DNA of 33,832 bases from Actinomycetota bacterium (GTDB lineage: Bacteria > Actinomycetota > Aquicultoria > CAJVYJ01 > JAUVQD01): assembly GCA_030679975.1 (NCBI GenBank), contig JAUXSL010000101.1, forward strand, positions 1-33,832, given 5' to 3'. The notes under the pieces were generated by a model. The model saw only the letters and a program-made list of their open reading frames with translations, searched no databases and was not told where the DNA came from. The position numbers and the translations under genes are program-made. This document shows, piece after piece, positions 15,278-22,698 of this stretch (position 1 is its first letter; the number at the start of each line of letters is the position of its first letter).

Positions 15278-16375
15278 TTACCTGCCTTTCTGGTTTTTCC
15301 GTCTATGATAGTGAGCGCTTTTACGGCATGGCTCAGAACAATAATCTTGCCCCCTGCCCCTTGTTGCCGTTGGATAAAAATATTTGGCTCTGTTGCACCT
15401 TTCATATTTACAGCGTTTCGGAAACTTTACCCCGGTTGCTTCCAGGTGGAATTGCACATACATAGCGCCAAGAAGTGTTTGTGGAGTCAGGTGGCAAACT
15501 ATTTCATCCCAATCCCCTCTTTTCCCGGCGGTTAGTTGAAGCATTGGCCTTAAATTATGCTCTGCTAGCTCGTTGTTTATTAGATCACAAAAAAGAATAC
15601 GTGCAGCTTGCTTGTAATGGTAAAAACCAGTTTTTTTCCACCTTCTAAAGAATTGCGGATGTTGCAGATTATTGTCTGCGATCGAATATAAGTTAAAGTG
15701 CCCGGCGGTCGGCCAGAATTTTGAAGGCCATTTAATATAGCGTTCAATAAGATGCTTCTCGTTTCTTTTGAGATATTGAAGGCTGTTTCTTTGAGCGTCC
15801 AAAAAGTCATCGCTTGCATTAATGAAATAAGCGCCGAAGTCATCATCCCAAAATATGCGCTTTCTTAGATAGGGTTCATCTTCAAGATGTTCCCACAGAG
15901 CAAGAAGGAACTGCATTTTGTCGATTTCTTCTTGCCATTGCCGGCCACTTTCACATAGTGCCCAAATAGTTGACCAGGACAGGTCCCTTTCGCTTGGCTC
16001 AGTGTGCAGTGGCCCTATAAACGGGGCTAGCTTGTCATTTATCTTCACGCAAGGTTCACGTCCTATGCCAAGCATTCCATACTGGTTAACAAAGGCCAAT
16101 ATCTCGCTTAATTCCCCAGAAAGGTCGGCAAATGTTCTATACAGCGGAAAATCAAGATCGAATGGCGAGTAGAAACGCGGTTGTTCGTTTTTCTCTAATC
16201 GGTTCTTTCCTTCCGTTAAGAAAGGAATTAGGCACTTAGCGACTAAAAAAGGTGGCTTCTCTTCGCCCGCCGATAGAATATCGTCTCTCCATTCATGCCC
16301 GTCAGCCTCTACGCCCCAGCTAAACGTATTTAGACTATATTTAGACGTAATAAAGCCCTGTTTTGTCTCATTCAT
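15278..16375 (-). CDS. CGNR-like zinc-finger protein of the integrase operon
   Basis: 365 residues, only partly recognised. The C-terminal 45 residues form a treble-clef-like zinc site: 'RCKYERCNRAKYFYP', then 'YCSEPCRKSAHYHRRK', similar to the CGNR zinc finger of DNA-binding proteins. The first 300 residues are mostly helical, rich in Trp/Phe/Tyr, and not recognised. It is the first gene of a two-gene operon with the integrase (3-bp gap). Its start codon lies 7 nt after a good -10, so the mRNA is probably leaderless. It is divergent from the XRE regulator across only 51 bp. A regulatory role in integration or immunity is inference. Confidence 0.75.
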   Translation of the reverse strand: MNETKQGFITSKYSLNTFSWGVEADGHEWRDDILSAGEEKPPFLVAKCLIPFLTEGKNRLEKNEQPRFYSPFDLDFPLYRTFADLSGELSEILAFVNQYGMLGIGREPCVKINDKLAPFIGPLHTEPSERDLSWSTIWALCESGRQWQEEIDKMQFLLALWEHLEDEPYLRKRIFWDDDFGAYFINASDDFLDAQRNSLQYLKRNEKHLIERYIKWPSKFWPTAGHFNLYSIADNNLQHPQFFRRWKKTGFYHYKQAARILFCDLINNELAEHNLRPMLQLTAGKRGDWDEIVCHLTPQTLLGAMYVQFHLEATGVKFPKRCKYERCNRAKYFYPTATRGRGQDYCSEPCRKSAHYHRRKNQKGR

Positions 16376-16381
16376 AAGCTA

Positions 16382-16410
16382 AAATTAAATTAAAAGTTAG
16401 CGAAAGTCAA
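16382..16410 (-). promoter_or_regulatory. Promoter of the CGNR-like/integrase operon
   Basis: TTGACT (16405-16410) and TAATTT (16382-16387) on the minus strand with a 17-bp spacer. Transcription start is predicted at 16375, which is the A of the start codon. The -35 is embedded in the 21-bp motif at 16397-16417, so a protein bound there would block this promoter. Confidence 0.65.
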
Positions 16411-16417
16411 CTAGGAG
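16397..16417 (+). promoter_or_regulatory. Shared 21-bp motif, copy 1 (candidate operator)
   Basis: Pattern TTAGCGAAA-R-Y-C-R-ACTA-R-GAG. It overlaps the -35 of the integrase-operon promoter and ends at the ribosome site of the XRE gene. Related copies lie in both right-hand att arms (24376-24396 and 25189-25209). Confidence 0.55.
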
Positions 16418-16426
16418 GTTACTTAT

Positions 16427-16615
16427 ATGTCTAAGCTGCGAGAATTTAGACAAGCAAAAGGACTAACTCAAACTAAGTTAGCACGCAAAATCAAAATGGC
16501 CAATAGTTGCGTGTCTGCCGTAGAAACCGGCAACCGCCAACCTTGGCCGAATTTCCAAAAGCGCGTTTCTAAAGCGCTTGGCGTACCGGAATCTGAGATT
16601 TTCTGCGATGAATGA
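16427..16615 (+). CDS. XRE-family helix-turn-helix regulator
   Basis: 62 residues, essentially one Cro/CI-type HTH domain: 'LREFRQAKGLTQTKLARKIKMANSCVSAVETGNRQPWPNFQKRVSKALGV'. AGGAGG stands 8 nt before the ATG. As the first gene of the plus-strand operon and divergent from the integrase operon, it is the likely switch repressor or activator of the element. Its 3' end overlaps the xis-like gene by 8 bp. Confidence 0.9.
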   Translation: MSKLREFRQAKGLTQTKLARKIKMANSCVSAVETGNRQPWPNFQKRVSKALGVPESEIFCDE

Positions 16616-16793
16616 GCGGCTTTTTACGCTAGACCAGGTGGCCGAGCGTTGGCAAGTCTCGAAGGGATTGCTATATCGAATGACTGAGGACGGACGCCTT
16701 GACCGCGTGAAAATCGGCAAGTATGTGCGCATACCGCAATCGGCGATTGAGGCTTTCGAGAATCAAACTAACGGCAACGGTGACGGCCAATGA
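16608..16793 (+). CDS. Excisionase-like MerR/HTH_17 DNA-binding protein
   Basis: 61 residues: 'MNERLFTLDQVAERWQVSKGLLYRMTEDGRLDRVKIGKYVRIPQSAIEAFE', a helix-turn-helix type seen in excisionases and recombination directionality factors. The start at 16608 overlaps the previous gene by 8 bp; an upstream in-frame codon at 16578 would overlap more and has no ribosome site. It is probably needed to reverse the integrase reaction. Confidence 0.85.
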   Translation: MNERLFTLDQVAERWQVSKGLLYRMTEDGRLDRVKIGKYVRIPQSAIEAFENQTNGNGDGQ

Positions 16794-16927
16794 CTAGGCT
16801 TGTTTCCTGGTTTTTTGGCCGTCTACCAAGATGGTTAGCTGATCGCTTTGTCTGGCGGCGGCACGAAAAACAAATTCAGACCCGCAACGCTGATTTTTTA
16901 GCTGAGCAGAAGGAGCGCCGCCCATGA
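16790..16927 (+). CDS. Small basic protein, 45 residues
   Basis: ATG at 16790 overlaps the xis stop (ATGA), and its stop overlaps the primase start (ATGA at 16924-16927). The protein opens 'MTRLVSWFFGRLPRW', then turns strongly charged (RRHEKQ, AEQKERRP). The overlaps at both ends support translation. Not recognised; perhaps a DNA-binding or primase-accessory peptide. Confidence 0.6.
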   Translation: MTRLVSWFFGRLPRWLADRFVWRRHEKQIQTRNADFLAEQKERRP

Positions 16928-18798
16928 CACCCCTGCAAAACGTCCTATCCCGGCTTCAAGGCGTCAAACAGCGCGGCAAGGAATACTCGGCCAATTGTCC
17001 CGGCCCGAATCACAAGCGCGGCGACAAGCGGCCCAGCCTTAATGTCAGCGAAGGCGAAGATGGCCGGGCTTTGGTTAAATGTCAAACCGGCTGCGAGACA
17101 GCCGATATTTTAACGCCTATCGGCTTAGAGCTTAAAGACTTGTTCCCCAAAGCCAAGAGCGACCGGATAGAGATAGCGGCCTATCGCTATGACGATGCAA
17201 GCGGCAATCCCTCTTATGAAACCGTTCGCTTTCAGCCCAAAGAGTTTGGCGTTAAAACAATGGACGGCAAGTGGGGACTTAACGGACAAAAGAAGATTCT
17301 TTACCGCTTGCCACAGCTCATAAAGGCCGACAAAGAGCGCCGGGTTTTTATCGTGGAAGGTGAAAAACACGTCGATAAACTCATTGAGCTGGGCCTTGTC
17401 GCCACCTGTAACCCTTTTGGGGCGCTCAAGTGGCTGCCTGAATTTTCAGAGGATTTAAGAGATCGGCATATCGTCATATTGCCGGACGCCGACCCGCCGG
17501 AAAAGAATTTCCCGCAAGGCAAAGGCAAGGCACACGCCGAGCAGGTGGCCGAGTTGTCCAACGGCATAGCCGCCAGCATTAAGGTTATCGAGCTTCCCGG
17601 CCTTCCCGAAAAAGGCGACATAATGGACTGGTTGGCCGCCGGACATACCAAAGCGGAATTGATCGAGATCGTCAAAGAAGCGCCACTATGGGAACCGAAC
17701 GCGGAGCCGGAAGCGCCACAGACGGAACCCTTTGCTTTGCCGCTGGTTGATTTTATGGCCGGGCCGACGGAAGTCCCTTGGTTGTGGGATGAGATCATAG
17801 CCGCGCCGTCCCTTGCTATCCTGGCCGCCAAACCTAAGTTTGGAAAAACGCTTTTGAGCTTCAATCTGGCAATTGCGGCCAGCCGTGGCCGTGACTACCT
17901 AGGCCGGGCCGTTAAGCAAACCAATGTTTTAATCGTTCAGCTCGAAGACCCGCCTATCATCATTCGCAACCGGCTCTTGACTATGGGGGCCGAAGGCGCA
18001 GGAATCTTTATTCGGGCCGGGTTGCCCATGATTAAAGAGGACTGGCAGGCTTTGCGCTTGTTCATTGTCGAAAATCAGATCGGCTTAGCGATTATCGACC
18101 CCTTTATTTTCGCCATTAGAGGCAACGAACAAGACGCGACAGCAACCGGCACGTTTTTGCGGGAAATCCGGGAACTGATATTCGCAACCGATTGCAGCGT
18201 TTTGCTTGTCCACCACCACCGAAAGGGCGGCGGCGAACACGGCGACGCTATCCGGGGAAGCTCTGCAATTCTTGGAGCCGTGGACGTGGCGCTTGAGATC
18301 GTCCGGGAAGATGAAAACGACCCGGCCGCTACACTTAAGATAACGTCGAGGTTTGCCAGCATTGAATCTGAAACGCTATCGCTTGACGTTGAATCCCTAA
18401 CTTGGCGAAGTATGGGGAGCGCAAAAGAGTACAAGAAGACAAGGCGCGAAAATGAGATCATGACGGCGATTGAAGGCGAAGGCGAGGCCGACATACCGAC
18501 GCTAAGCGATGCCCTCAACCTTGACCCTTCAAACTTCCGAGCCGACCTAAAGCGCCTTGTTGCCGATGGCCTAGTTAATGAGCGTAAAGAGGCGACAAAA
18601 GGACGGCCGAAATACTGGTATTCCCTTGCCGCCGATAAGTCCCTTAAAAGTATGCCTGTCGCCGAAAACTTTGATAGTCCTGACCTGCCAAAAGATACCC
18701 AAACAGACCTTTTAAGCGAGATTCCTAACCCTGGGGTAAGTGAAACCGCCGAAAAGCCTGACGACGATTTAACCGGCTTTAGCGAGGTGGGAATATGA
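16924..18798 (+). CDS. Primase/helicase: CHC2-like zinc, TOPRIM and RepA-type ATPase domains
   Basis: 624 residues. A zinc-ribbon-like N terminus ('CPGPNHKRGDKRPSLNV' and 'VKCQTGCE') is followed by a TOPRIM domain with 'VFIVEGEKHVDKLIELG' and 'IVILPDADPPE'. A RepA/DnaB-type ATPase follows: Walker A 'AAKPKFGKTLL' near residue 306, Walker B 'IGLAIIDPF' near 390, and 'VLLVHHHRKGG' as sensor-type motif. A C-terminal winged helix ('DALNLDPSNFRADLKRLVADGLV') and an acidic tail end the protein. It would prime and unwind DNA for autonomous replication of the excised element. The start is coupled to the 45-residue ORF and the stop to the next gene, both by ATGA. Confidence 0.92.
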   Translation: MTPLQNVLSRLQGVKQRGKEYSANCPGPNHKRGDKRPSLNVSEGEDGRALVKCQTGCETADILTPIGLELKDLFPKAKSDRIEIAAYRYDDASGNPSYETVRFQPKEFGVKTMDGKWGLNGQKKILYRLPQLIKADKERRVFIVEGEKHVDKLIELGLVATCNPFGALKWLPEFSEDLRDRHIVILPDADPPEKNFPQGKGKAHAEQVAELSNGIAASIKVIELPGLPEKGDIMDWLAAGHTKAELIEIVKEAPLWEPNAEPEAPQTEPFALPLVDFMAGPTEVPWLWDEIIAAPSLAILAAKPKFGKTLLSFNLAIAASRGRDYLGRAVKQTNVLIVQLEDPPIIIRNRLLTMGAEGAGIFIRAGLPMIKEDWQALRLFIVENQIGLAIIDPFIFAIRGNEQDATATGTFLREIRELIFATDCSVLLVHHHRKGGGEHGDAIRGSSAILGAVDVALEIVREDENDPAATLKITSRFASIESETLSLDVESLTWRSMGSAKEYKKTRRENEIMTAIEGEGEADIPTLSDALNLDPSNFRADLKRLVADGLVNERKEATKGRPKYWYSLAADKSLKSMPVAENFDSPDLPKDTQTDLLSEIPNPGVSETAEKPDDDLTGFSEVGI

Positions 18799-19205
18799 GC
18801 GCCGAAACCTTAATCGCGGAACTCGAAAGCCAAGGAATCATGTTAGCGATAAAGGACGGCAAGCTGTTAAGCAAACCAGCAATCCCCGCCGAGCTTATCC
18901 CGACGCTGAAAGAAAACAAGGCCGAGATCGTCCGGGCGCTTAAATGGCGGCAAAACGTCGAGCGCCTTAAGGCGACCTTTGGGGCCGCGGCGCTGACCGG
19001 CCCGGAACTTCTAAAGAGTGAATATAACTTCCACTTGGCGGAACTCCGGCGCGTGGAATCCTATCTTGACGACAAAGGAATACCGCAAGATCAGCGGGAA
19101 GCGCTGATACCTGAGCTTCAACGCCAAAGCCGTAAGCTGTCCGAGCTTCTTAATTGCATTGGCGAATATACCAGCCAAGAGGTAAGCGCGGGATTTTCGG
19201 TATGA
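18795..19205 (+). CDS. TubC-N-like small protein next to primase
   Basis: 136 residues. The first 50 ('LIAELESQGIMLAIKDGKLLSKP' and 'LKENKAEIVRALK') resemble the TubC N-terminal docking domain, often found beside phage and plasmid primases. The remainder is a charged, coiled-coil-prone helix. ATGA overlap with the primase stop. Probably a primase-associated factor; the exact role is unknown. Confidence 0.75.
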   Translation: MSAETLIAELESQGIMLAIKDGKLLSKPAIPAELIPTLKENKAEIVRALKWRQNVERLKATFGAAALTGPELLKSEYNFHLAELRRVESYLDDKGIPQDQREALIPELQRQSRKLSELLNCIGEYTSQEVSAGFSV

Positions 19206-19357
19206 CCAGCCCGAAACTGATCGAGATCAAAATACCCAAGGCCGTGCTTTTCTTGACACAAGCCGAGTATTGCCGGGCCTTAAAGCGTGGCAAGGCCATT
19301 AAGAGGCGACGTAACTTTGATGAAAGAAACAACGTGGAAAGGAAATCCCATGAGTGA
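19202..19357 (+). CDS. Small basic protein, 51 residues
   Basis: Starts in an ATGA overlap with the previous stop (19202) and ends by overlapping the start of the HGG-motif gene by 8 bp. The sequence opens 'MTSPKLIEIKIPKAVLFLTQ' and ends in a very basic stretch (KRGKAIKRRRN). Not recognised. The tight packing is the main evidence that it is translated. Confidence 0.55.
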   Translation: MTSPKLIEIKIPKAVLFLTQAEYCRALKRGKAIKRRRNFDERNNVERKSHE

Positions 19358-19883
19358 ACAGGATAAAAAGGAAATTCGGCATAGGAACGGGGCCAAGTTA
19401 TGCCGTGCCACTTCAAAGCGAACTAAAGAGCCGTGCGGGGCGGTTGCTATGGCCGGTAAGGACGTTTGCTATCATCATGGCGGCAAGGCCGGAAGGCCGA
19501 TTAAACACGGTCTGTACTCTAAGAGGTTTGCCAACCAGCCAACAATTGCCGAGCGCATTGAACAGTTAAAGAACGACCCGGAACTAACGAACATAGCATC
19601 TCACCTAGCCGCCGTTGTTGCCGTCTTGGAAAAGGTGATCGAGGGGTTAACCCCCGACCATCAGGACTATGAAAAGACGGTTGAAACCTTAAGCCTGGTG
19701 GTTGACCGAATAGCCAAGATCAAGGAAAGAGAACACAAGATTCAGATCGGGTATTATCTGAAACCCGAGCAGGTGGAACTGTTAAAGGTTGCGCTTGCTG
19801 GTTGTATTAAGAAAACGTGTGCCAACTGTCCGAGCCTGCCCAAGCTCGCTGATGATATAAGCAAGATTCCGATGCCGGATTAG
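19350..19883 (+). CDS. HGG-motif zinc-finger protein (phage-type)
   Basis: 177 residues. The N-terminal part has 'LCRATSKRTKEPCGAVAMAGKDVCYHHGGKAGRP', the Cys/His zinc site with HGG motif known from phage and element proteins that are sometimes labelled small terminase-like. A helical region follows, and a C-terminal Cys pair in 'KKTCANCPSLPK'. AAGGAA lies before the ATG at 19350; the frame is open further upstream, but those starts lack a ribosome site. It is the last gene of the plus-strand replication operon. DNA or packaging recognition is plausible but not shown. Confidence 0.7.
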   Translation: MSEQDKKEIRHRNGAKLCRATSKRTKEPCGAVAMAGKDVCYHHGGKAGRPIKHGLYSKRFANQPTIAERIEQLKNDPELTNIASHLAAVVAVLEKVIEGLTPDHQDYEKTVETLSLVVDRIAKIKEREHKIQIGYYLKPEQVELLKVALAGCIKKTCANCPSLPKLADDISKIPMPD

Positions 19884-19889
19884 TAAGCG

Positions 19890-19907
19890 CCGGTCTTCCG
19901 AGACCGG
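19890..19907. other. Hairpin after the replication operon; start of a 297-bp gene-free stretch
   Basis: CCGGTCT (19890-19896), loop TCCG, AGACCGG (19901-19907), a perfect 7-bp stem 7 nt after the last stop codon. A-rich rather than T-rich sequence follows on the plus strand, so termination is uncertain. The rest of 19884-20180 has no credible ORF; it contains the att-like sequence at 19995-20026. Confidence 0.5.
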
Positions 19908-19994
19908 GGAAAAATTTCCAGGCGGCTCATTCCTTGGCGGGTCGTTATTCGCTTAGCCGTCATTAGCAAGGTGCTTATCTACCAGCAGCTTTAT

Positions 19995-20026
19995 GGCCTT
20001 AATGGGTTTGTTTAACCTGGTGTCGC
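19995..20026 (+). repeat. Degenerate att-like sequence inside the element
   Basis: A perfect 13-bp match (AACCTGGTGTCGC, 20014-20026) to the att core, preceded by sequence that also resembles the flank of att repeat C (GGCCTT-AA-G-GTTT). It lies where the replication module ends and the cargo begins. It may be an old or secondary attachment site, or chance. Confidence 0.4.
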
Positions 20027-20180
20027 TTTGGGCTAAATGTTTGCTGGTCTTGCCGTCTCTGCTTTGCGTTCTTGCCCTGCTCTACCCTTAACGGAGATCT
20101 GAAAATGCCTTAGATTAGCGCTCAGCGCTTTGTTTACCAGGGGTTTTGTCGAATAAAGATAACTTGGCCTGACCGGGCTG

Positions 20181-20582
20181 TTAAGGATTCTTGTCTGCCT
20201 TGTTTCGCCTCAATAGATACCAGATACCGATAAAGGCGGCGGCTGATGTTAGGTAAAGGTAAAAGAGGCGCACGCCTTGGCTAAAGATCGCGGGATACAC
20301 ATATTTGCCTGTCAACCAGGAAACCGACAGCTTGTATACCATCGTGGCCGCCAGCGCTGAGAACAAGAGGGCGATTAGAAGCGGGATAAATAAGGACATT
20401 CTTTTTAGTTCTTGCCGTTTCCGAACAAGCAGGTAGATGAATGTTCCCAGCAGCAGCAAAGGAATAGCTATTCCAAGATAGTTAAGTATTAAGGTTTGGT
20501 TGCTTGGCTTCGGCTTTACTGCCTTATATGTAGCGAGCGGTTTCCAGTCACGCTTATATTGTTCCCATTCACTTTGTGCCAT
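20181..20582 (-). CDS. Hypothetical membrane protein, three helices
   Basis: 133 residues. A hydrophilic Lys/Pro-rich N terminus of about 30 residues precedes three membrane helices, roughly residues 32-52, 63-83 and 107-124, with basic loops and tail ('RRNKADKNP'). No family recognised. It stands alone on the minus strand, between the att-like sequence at 20.0 kb and a C-rich gap, as the first cargo gene. No strong ribosome site is visible; the start at 20582 follows a G-rich stretch. Confidence 0.6.
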   Translation of the reverse strand: MAQSEWEQYKRDWKPLATYKAVKPKPSNQTLILNYLGIAIPLLLLGTFIYLLVRKRQELKRMSLFIPLLIALLFSALAATMVYKLSVSWLTGKYVYPAIFSQGVRLFYLYLTSAAAFIGIWYLLRRNKADKNP

Positions 20583-20628
20583 TTGCCCCCCGCTTGCGAT
20601 GCACCGTTTTCAGTCTAACCGTGTACCG

Positions 20629-20654
20629 CCCCCCGGGGCAACCCCCACCCCCCC
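20629..20654 (-). other. G-run cluster, possible G-quadruplex
   Basis: On the minus strand three G-runs (7, 5 and 6 nt) are crowded into 26 bp in the gap between two cargo genes, upstream of the three-helix membrane protein. They could fold into a quadruplex. The rest of 20583-20821 is A/T-rich and shows no gene. Confidence 0.35.
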
Positions 20655-20821
20655 GGTGGTCTCAAGTAACTTTAATAGCGTCTCTGGCTAGATTATAAAT
20701 TTAGCTCTCGGCCAAAAGTGCCTTAGGGAGGTTATCTCAATTTTTGTGAAAATAAATTTTCCATAGCCGAACGATTTAGAAATCTTCGGTAGTGGGTTCA
20801 GTTGAATTGGAAAATTTGCAA

Positions 20822-21301
20822 TTACGGAGCCGCAGCCACTGCAGGCTTGGACTTCTTTTTCTTTTTGGGGTCACGCTTCTTATGCGGCGTAATTTTCATT
20901 TGTTGCATTGGATGGTCAAAGGCAACCCAAAAGTAAGCGAAAAAATCATTGCGTCCGAGAAGGTTCTGCCCTATCTCGCGCCCTTGTTTGTCACGTAGCT
21001 CCCTGAAACAAGGATTCTTACATACAATGTCAATGCCCTCGAATTCAATAGTGATCTGCGGGCCAACCCAATAATCAAAGGGGCCGCCAGCGCCGACCCC
21101 TTTCACTTGTTTCAAGCTAGTCCTCTTGATGCCACATGCCTCTAATAACTCTATATCAAACGACGAAGCATCGGCCCCAGAGTCTACAAGTGCGCGCGTG
21201 CGCATTATTACCCCAGGCAAAATCGTCAAGTTCACCTTGACTAAAGGCAATAATATGGACTGTCCGTTAGGAAAAGTAAATTTTTGGTAGGTATGGAACA
21301 C
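20822..21301 (-). CDS. Retropepsin-like aspartic protease
   Basis: 159 residues. The active-site motif of clan AA proteases is clear: 'TRALVDSGADASSFD' at about residues 35-49, followed by a flap-like 'VKGVGAGGPFDYW' and the late 'NLLGRNDFF' strand. Such single-domain proteins work as homodimers, each giving one Asp. The C terminus is very Lys-rich ('KKRDPKKKKKSK') and could bind nucleic acid or membranes. It starts one base after the stop of a DUF5678-like gene, so the two are co-translated. The substrate is unknown. Confidence 0.8.
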   Translation of the reverse strand: MFHTYQKFTFPNGQSILLPLVKVNLTILPGVIMRTRALVDSGADASSFDIELLEACGIKRTSLKQVKGVGAGGPFDYWVGPQITIEFEGIDIVCKNPCFRELRDKQGREIGQNLLGRNDFFAYFWVAFDHPMQQMKITPHKKRDPKKKKKSKPAVAAAP

Positions 21302-21302
21302 C

Positions 21303-21497
21303 CTAGAAGAAGAAGCAACCGTCCTGGGCGGGGACAGGGAACACTACAGGGTCTTTAACGTCATTAGCGTGTGCTTGTTCCACTGCCTCTTGCACTGTGT
21401 CGCCACAACCTACGACGCGATCATCATCAGTAGTCGCAACCCATTTGCCAGCGCAATTACCAAGTTCCTTCGCGAACTCTTCTTGCCTGTGTGTCAT
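21303..21497 (-). CDS. DUF5678-like small protein
   Basis: 64 residues: 'MTHRQEEFAKELGNCAGKWVATTDDDRVVGCGDTVQEAVEQAHA' and 'PVVFPVPAQDGCFFF'. The 'W-V-A..-D..-V-V-G-G-D-T..-A' pattern matches the short DUF5678-type proteins. GGGGG lies about 8 nt before the ATG at 21497; an ATG seven codons upstream is less well placed. It is paired with the retropepsin-like gene (1-bp gap), which suggests a substrate, inhibitor or partner role. Confidence 0.65.
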   Translation of the reverse strand: MTHRQEEFAKELGNCAGKWVATTDDDRVVGCGDTVQEAVEQAHANDVKDPVVFPVPAQDGCFFF

Positions 21498-21690
21498 ATG
21501 ACTACCCCCTTTAGACAATTATTCCCTCAGTCTGACTTCTTTAAAGATATTTATCGGCAGCTGAGGGATAACTCCTGAACACATTGCTAATATTGTTCCC
21601 AAGTATGCGGTCTGTCAATAGCAAGCATATGTTCGCAGGTGCTGCGTAAGGCAATCAGCGGTCAACGCTACCAAGCCAATAGGGGGCGCG

Positions 21691-21715
21691 TTTTTTTATG
21701 AAAATATTTTTGCCA
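21691..21715 (+). repeat. 25-bp direct repeat, copy 1
   Basis: T7-ATGAAA-A-TATTTTTGCCA. It recurs at 23578-23603 with GG for A. The two copies flank the ion-channel/49-residue/G5-protein block. The remainder of 21519-21747 shows no gene. Confidence 0.6.
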
Positions 21716-21747
21716 TCTTCAATTGACTGAGCCAATTTCAATCCGAT

Positions 21748-22539
21748 TCAGACGCTTGTGGTATCTTCTATTCTTTCATTTGCTAAAACTATCTCTTTGA
21801 TTTCGGCAAGCTGCTCAGCAATCTCCTGCAACTCAGGCGAGTGTTTTTGGTCTTCGGTGATTAGAAAGGCAGCAATGTTTGCGGTAAGCAAGCTGAAAAA
21901 TGCGATACCTGAAATCATTAAGAAAACCGCCACGCCGCGCCCGGCGGGACTCCGGGGAAAAGCATCGCCATAGCCGACGGTCGTAATGGTCGAAATCGCC
22001 CACCAGAGACCGTCGGCCATCGTGCTGATTGTTCTTTGGCCCTCTGGCACTGCCTTTTCAAACTCAACAACTAAGCCCCCTGCTACCAAAATCAAGATAA
22101 GCGTGACAGCCAGTGCATAATGCAGATGATGGCGTCGCAACATCAGCGTTAGTTCGTGGAGCGCCTCTGAGAAGAACGCGCCCAATCGCGCCAACCTGAT
22201 AAGCCGCAGCATCCGCGCCGACCGGACGATTCTAAGCGGCCTCAAAAATGGCAGAACGACAATTAGAAGATCGGGGATGTTGCCCTTGAAGAATTTCCAG
22301 CGACTAGGAGCCAGGGCAATCTTGACGCCATATTCAAGAGCAAAAGCGGCCCAAATAAACCATGAGGCGAATTCAAAACTGTTCTCGGTTGGCTTGGGTA
22401 GCTTGACGGCAATAGGTATTACGACCATCGGAATCATAAGCACTGCCAAGACCAACATGGGTATCTCGGTGGCTTCGCTCACTTTATCGAAAAGTACTTG
22501 GCGACCGACCTGATCTGCAGGCTTCTTACTTAACATCAT
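21748..22539 (-). CDS. Voltage-gated-type potassium channel
   Basis: 263 residues with six membrane segments. The S4-like helix has regularly spaced Arg ('RPLRIVRSARMLRLIRLARL'), then S5, a pore helix and the K+ selectivity filter 'TTVGYGD', S6, and a short C-terminal coiled coil. It would conduct K+ in a voltage-dependent way as a tetramer. The ATG at 22539 with a TTAGGG site just upstream is chosen; a GTG at 22554 would overlap the 49-residue gene. It is the last gene of a three-gene minus-strand group (G5 protein, 49-residue protein, channel) inside the mobile element, unusual company for a channel. Confidence 0.88.
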   Translation of the reverse strand: MMLSKKPADQVGRQVLFDKVSEATEIPMLVLAVLMIPMVVIPIAVKLPKPTENSFEFASWFIWAAFALEYGVKIALAPSRWKFFKGNIPDLLIVVLPFLRPLRIVRSARMLRLIRLARLGAFFSEALHELTLMLRRHHLHYALAVTLILILVAGGLVVEFEKAVPEGQRTISTMADGLWWAISTITTVGYGDAFPRSPAGRGVAVFLMISGIAFFSLLTANIAAFLITEDQKHSPELQEIAEQLAEIKEIVLANERIEDTTSV

Positions 22540-22544
22540 AAGCC

Positions 22545-22694
22545 CTAAGGCCACCTAAAAATCTTGCTCACAATTCGGCGGCCCAGCCATTTATTCTTGG
22601 CCCGACGCGCCATTTTTTTAGGATTGCCTGACGCCAGGACTTCAACGTCTCGACTGATCCGGGCGATTTTATACAGCCAACTTGTAAGTTTCAT
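22545..22694 (-). CDS. Small basic protein, 49 residues (conserved in phage/element contexts)
   Basis: 'MKLTSWLYKIARISRDVEVLASG' then 'KMARRAKNKWLGRRIVSKIFRW'. The pattern (K-WLYK-AR---D-EA--SG-PKK-ARR-KNK--GR) is familiar from small conserved proteins of Gram-positive genomes and prophages, from memory. It lies 4 bp after the G5 gene and 5 bp before the channel start. Function unknown. Confidence 0.7.
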   Translation of the reverse strand: MKLTSWLYKIARISRDVEVLASGNPKKMARRAKNKWLGRRIVSKIFRWP

Positions 22695-22698
22695 GTTT

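Noticed and set aside
20629-20654. Terminator or GC-rich stem in the C-run region
   Set aside because: The C and G runs do not form a stable long stem followed by T's; only a possible quadruplex was kept.
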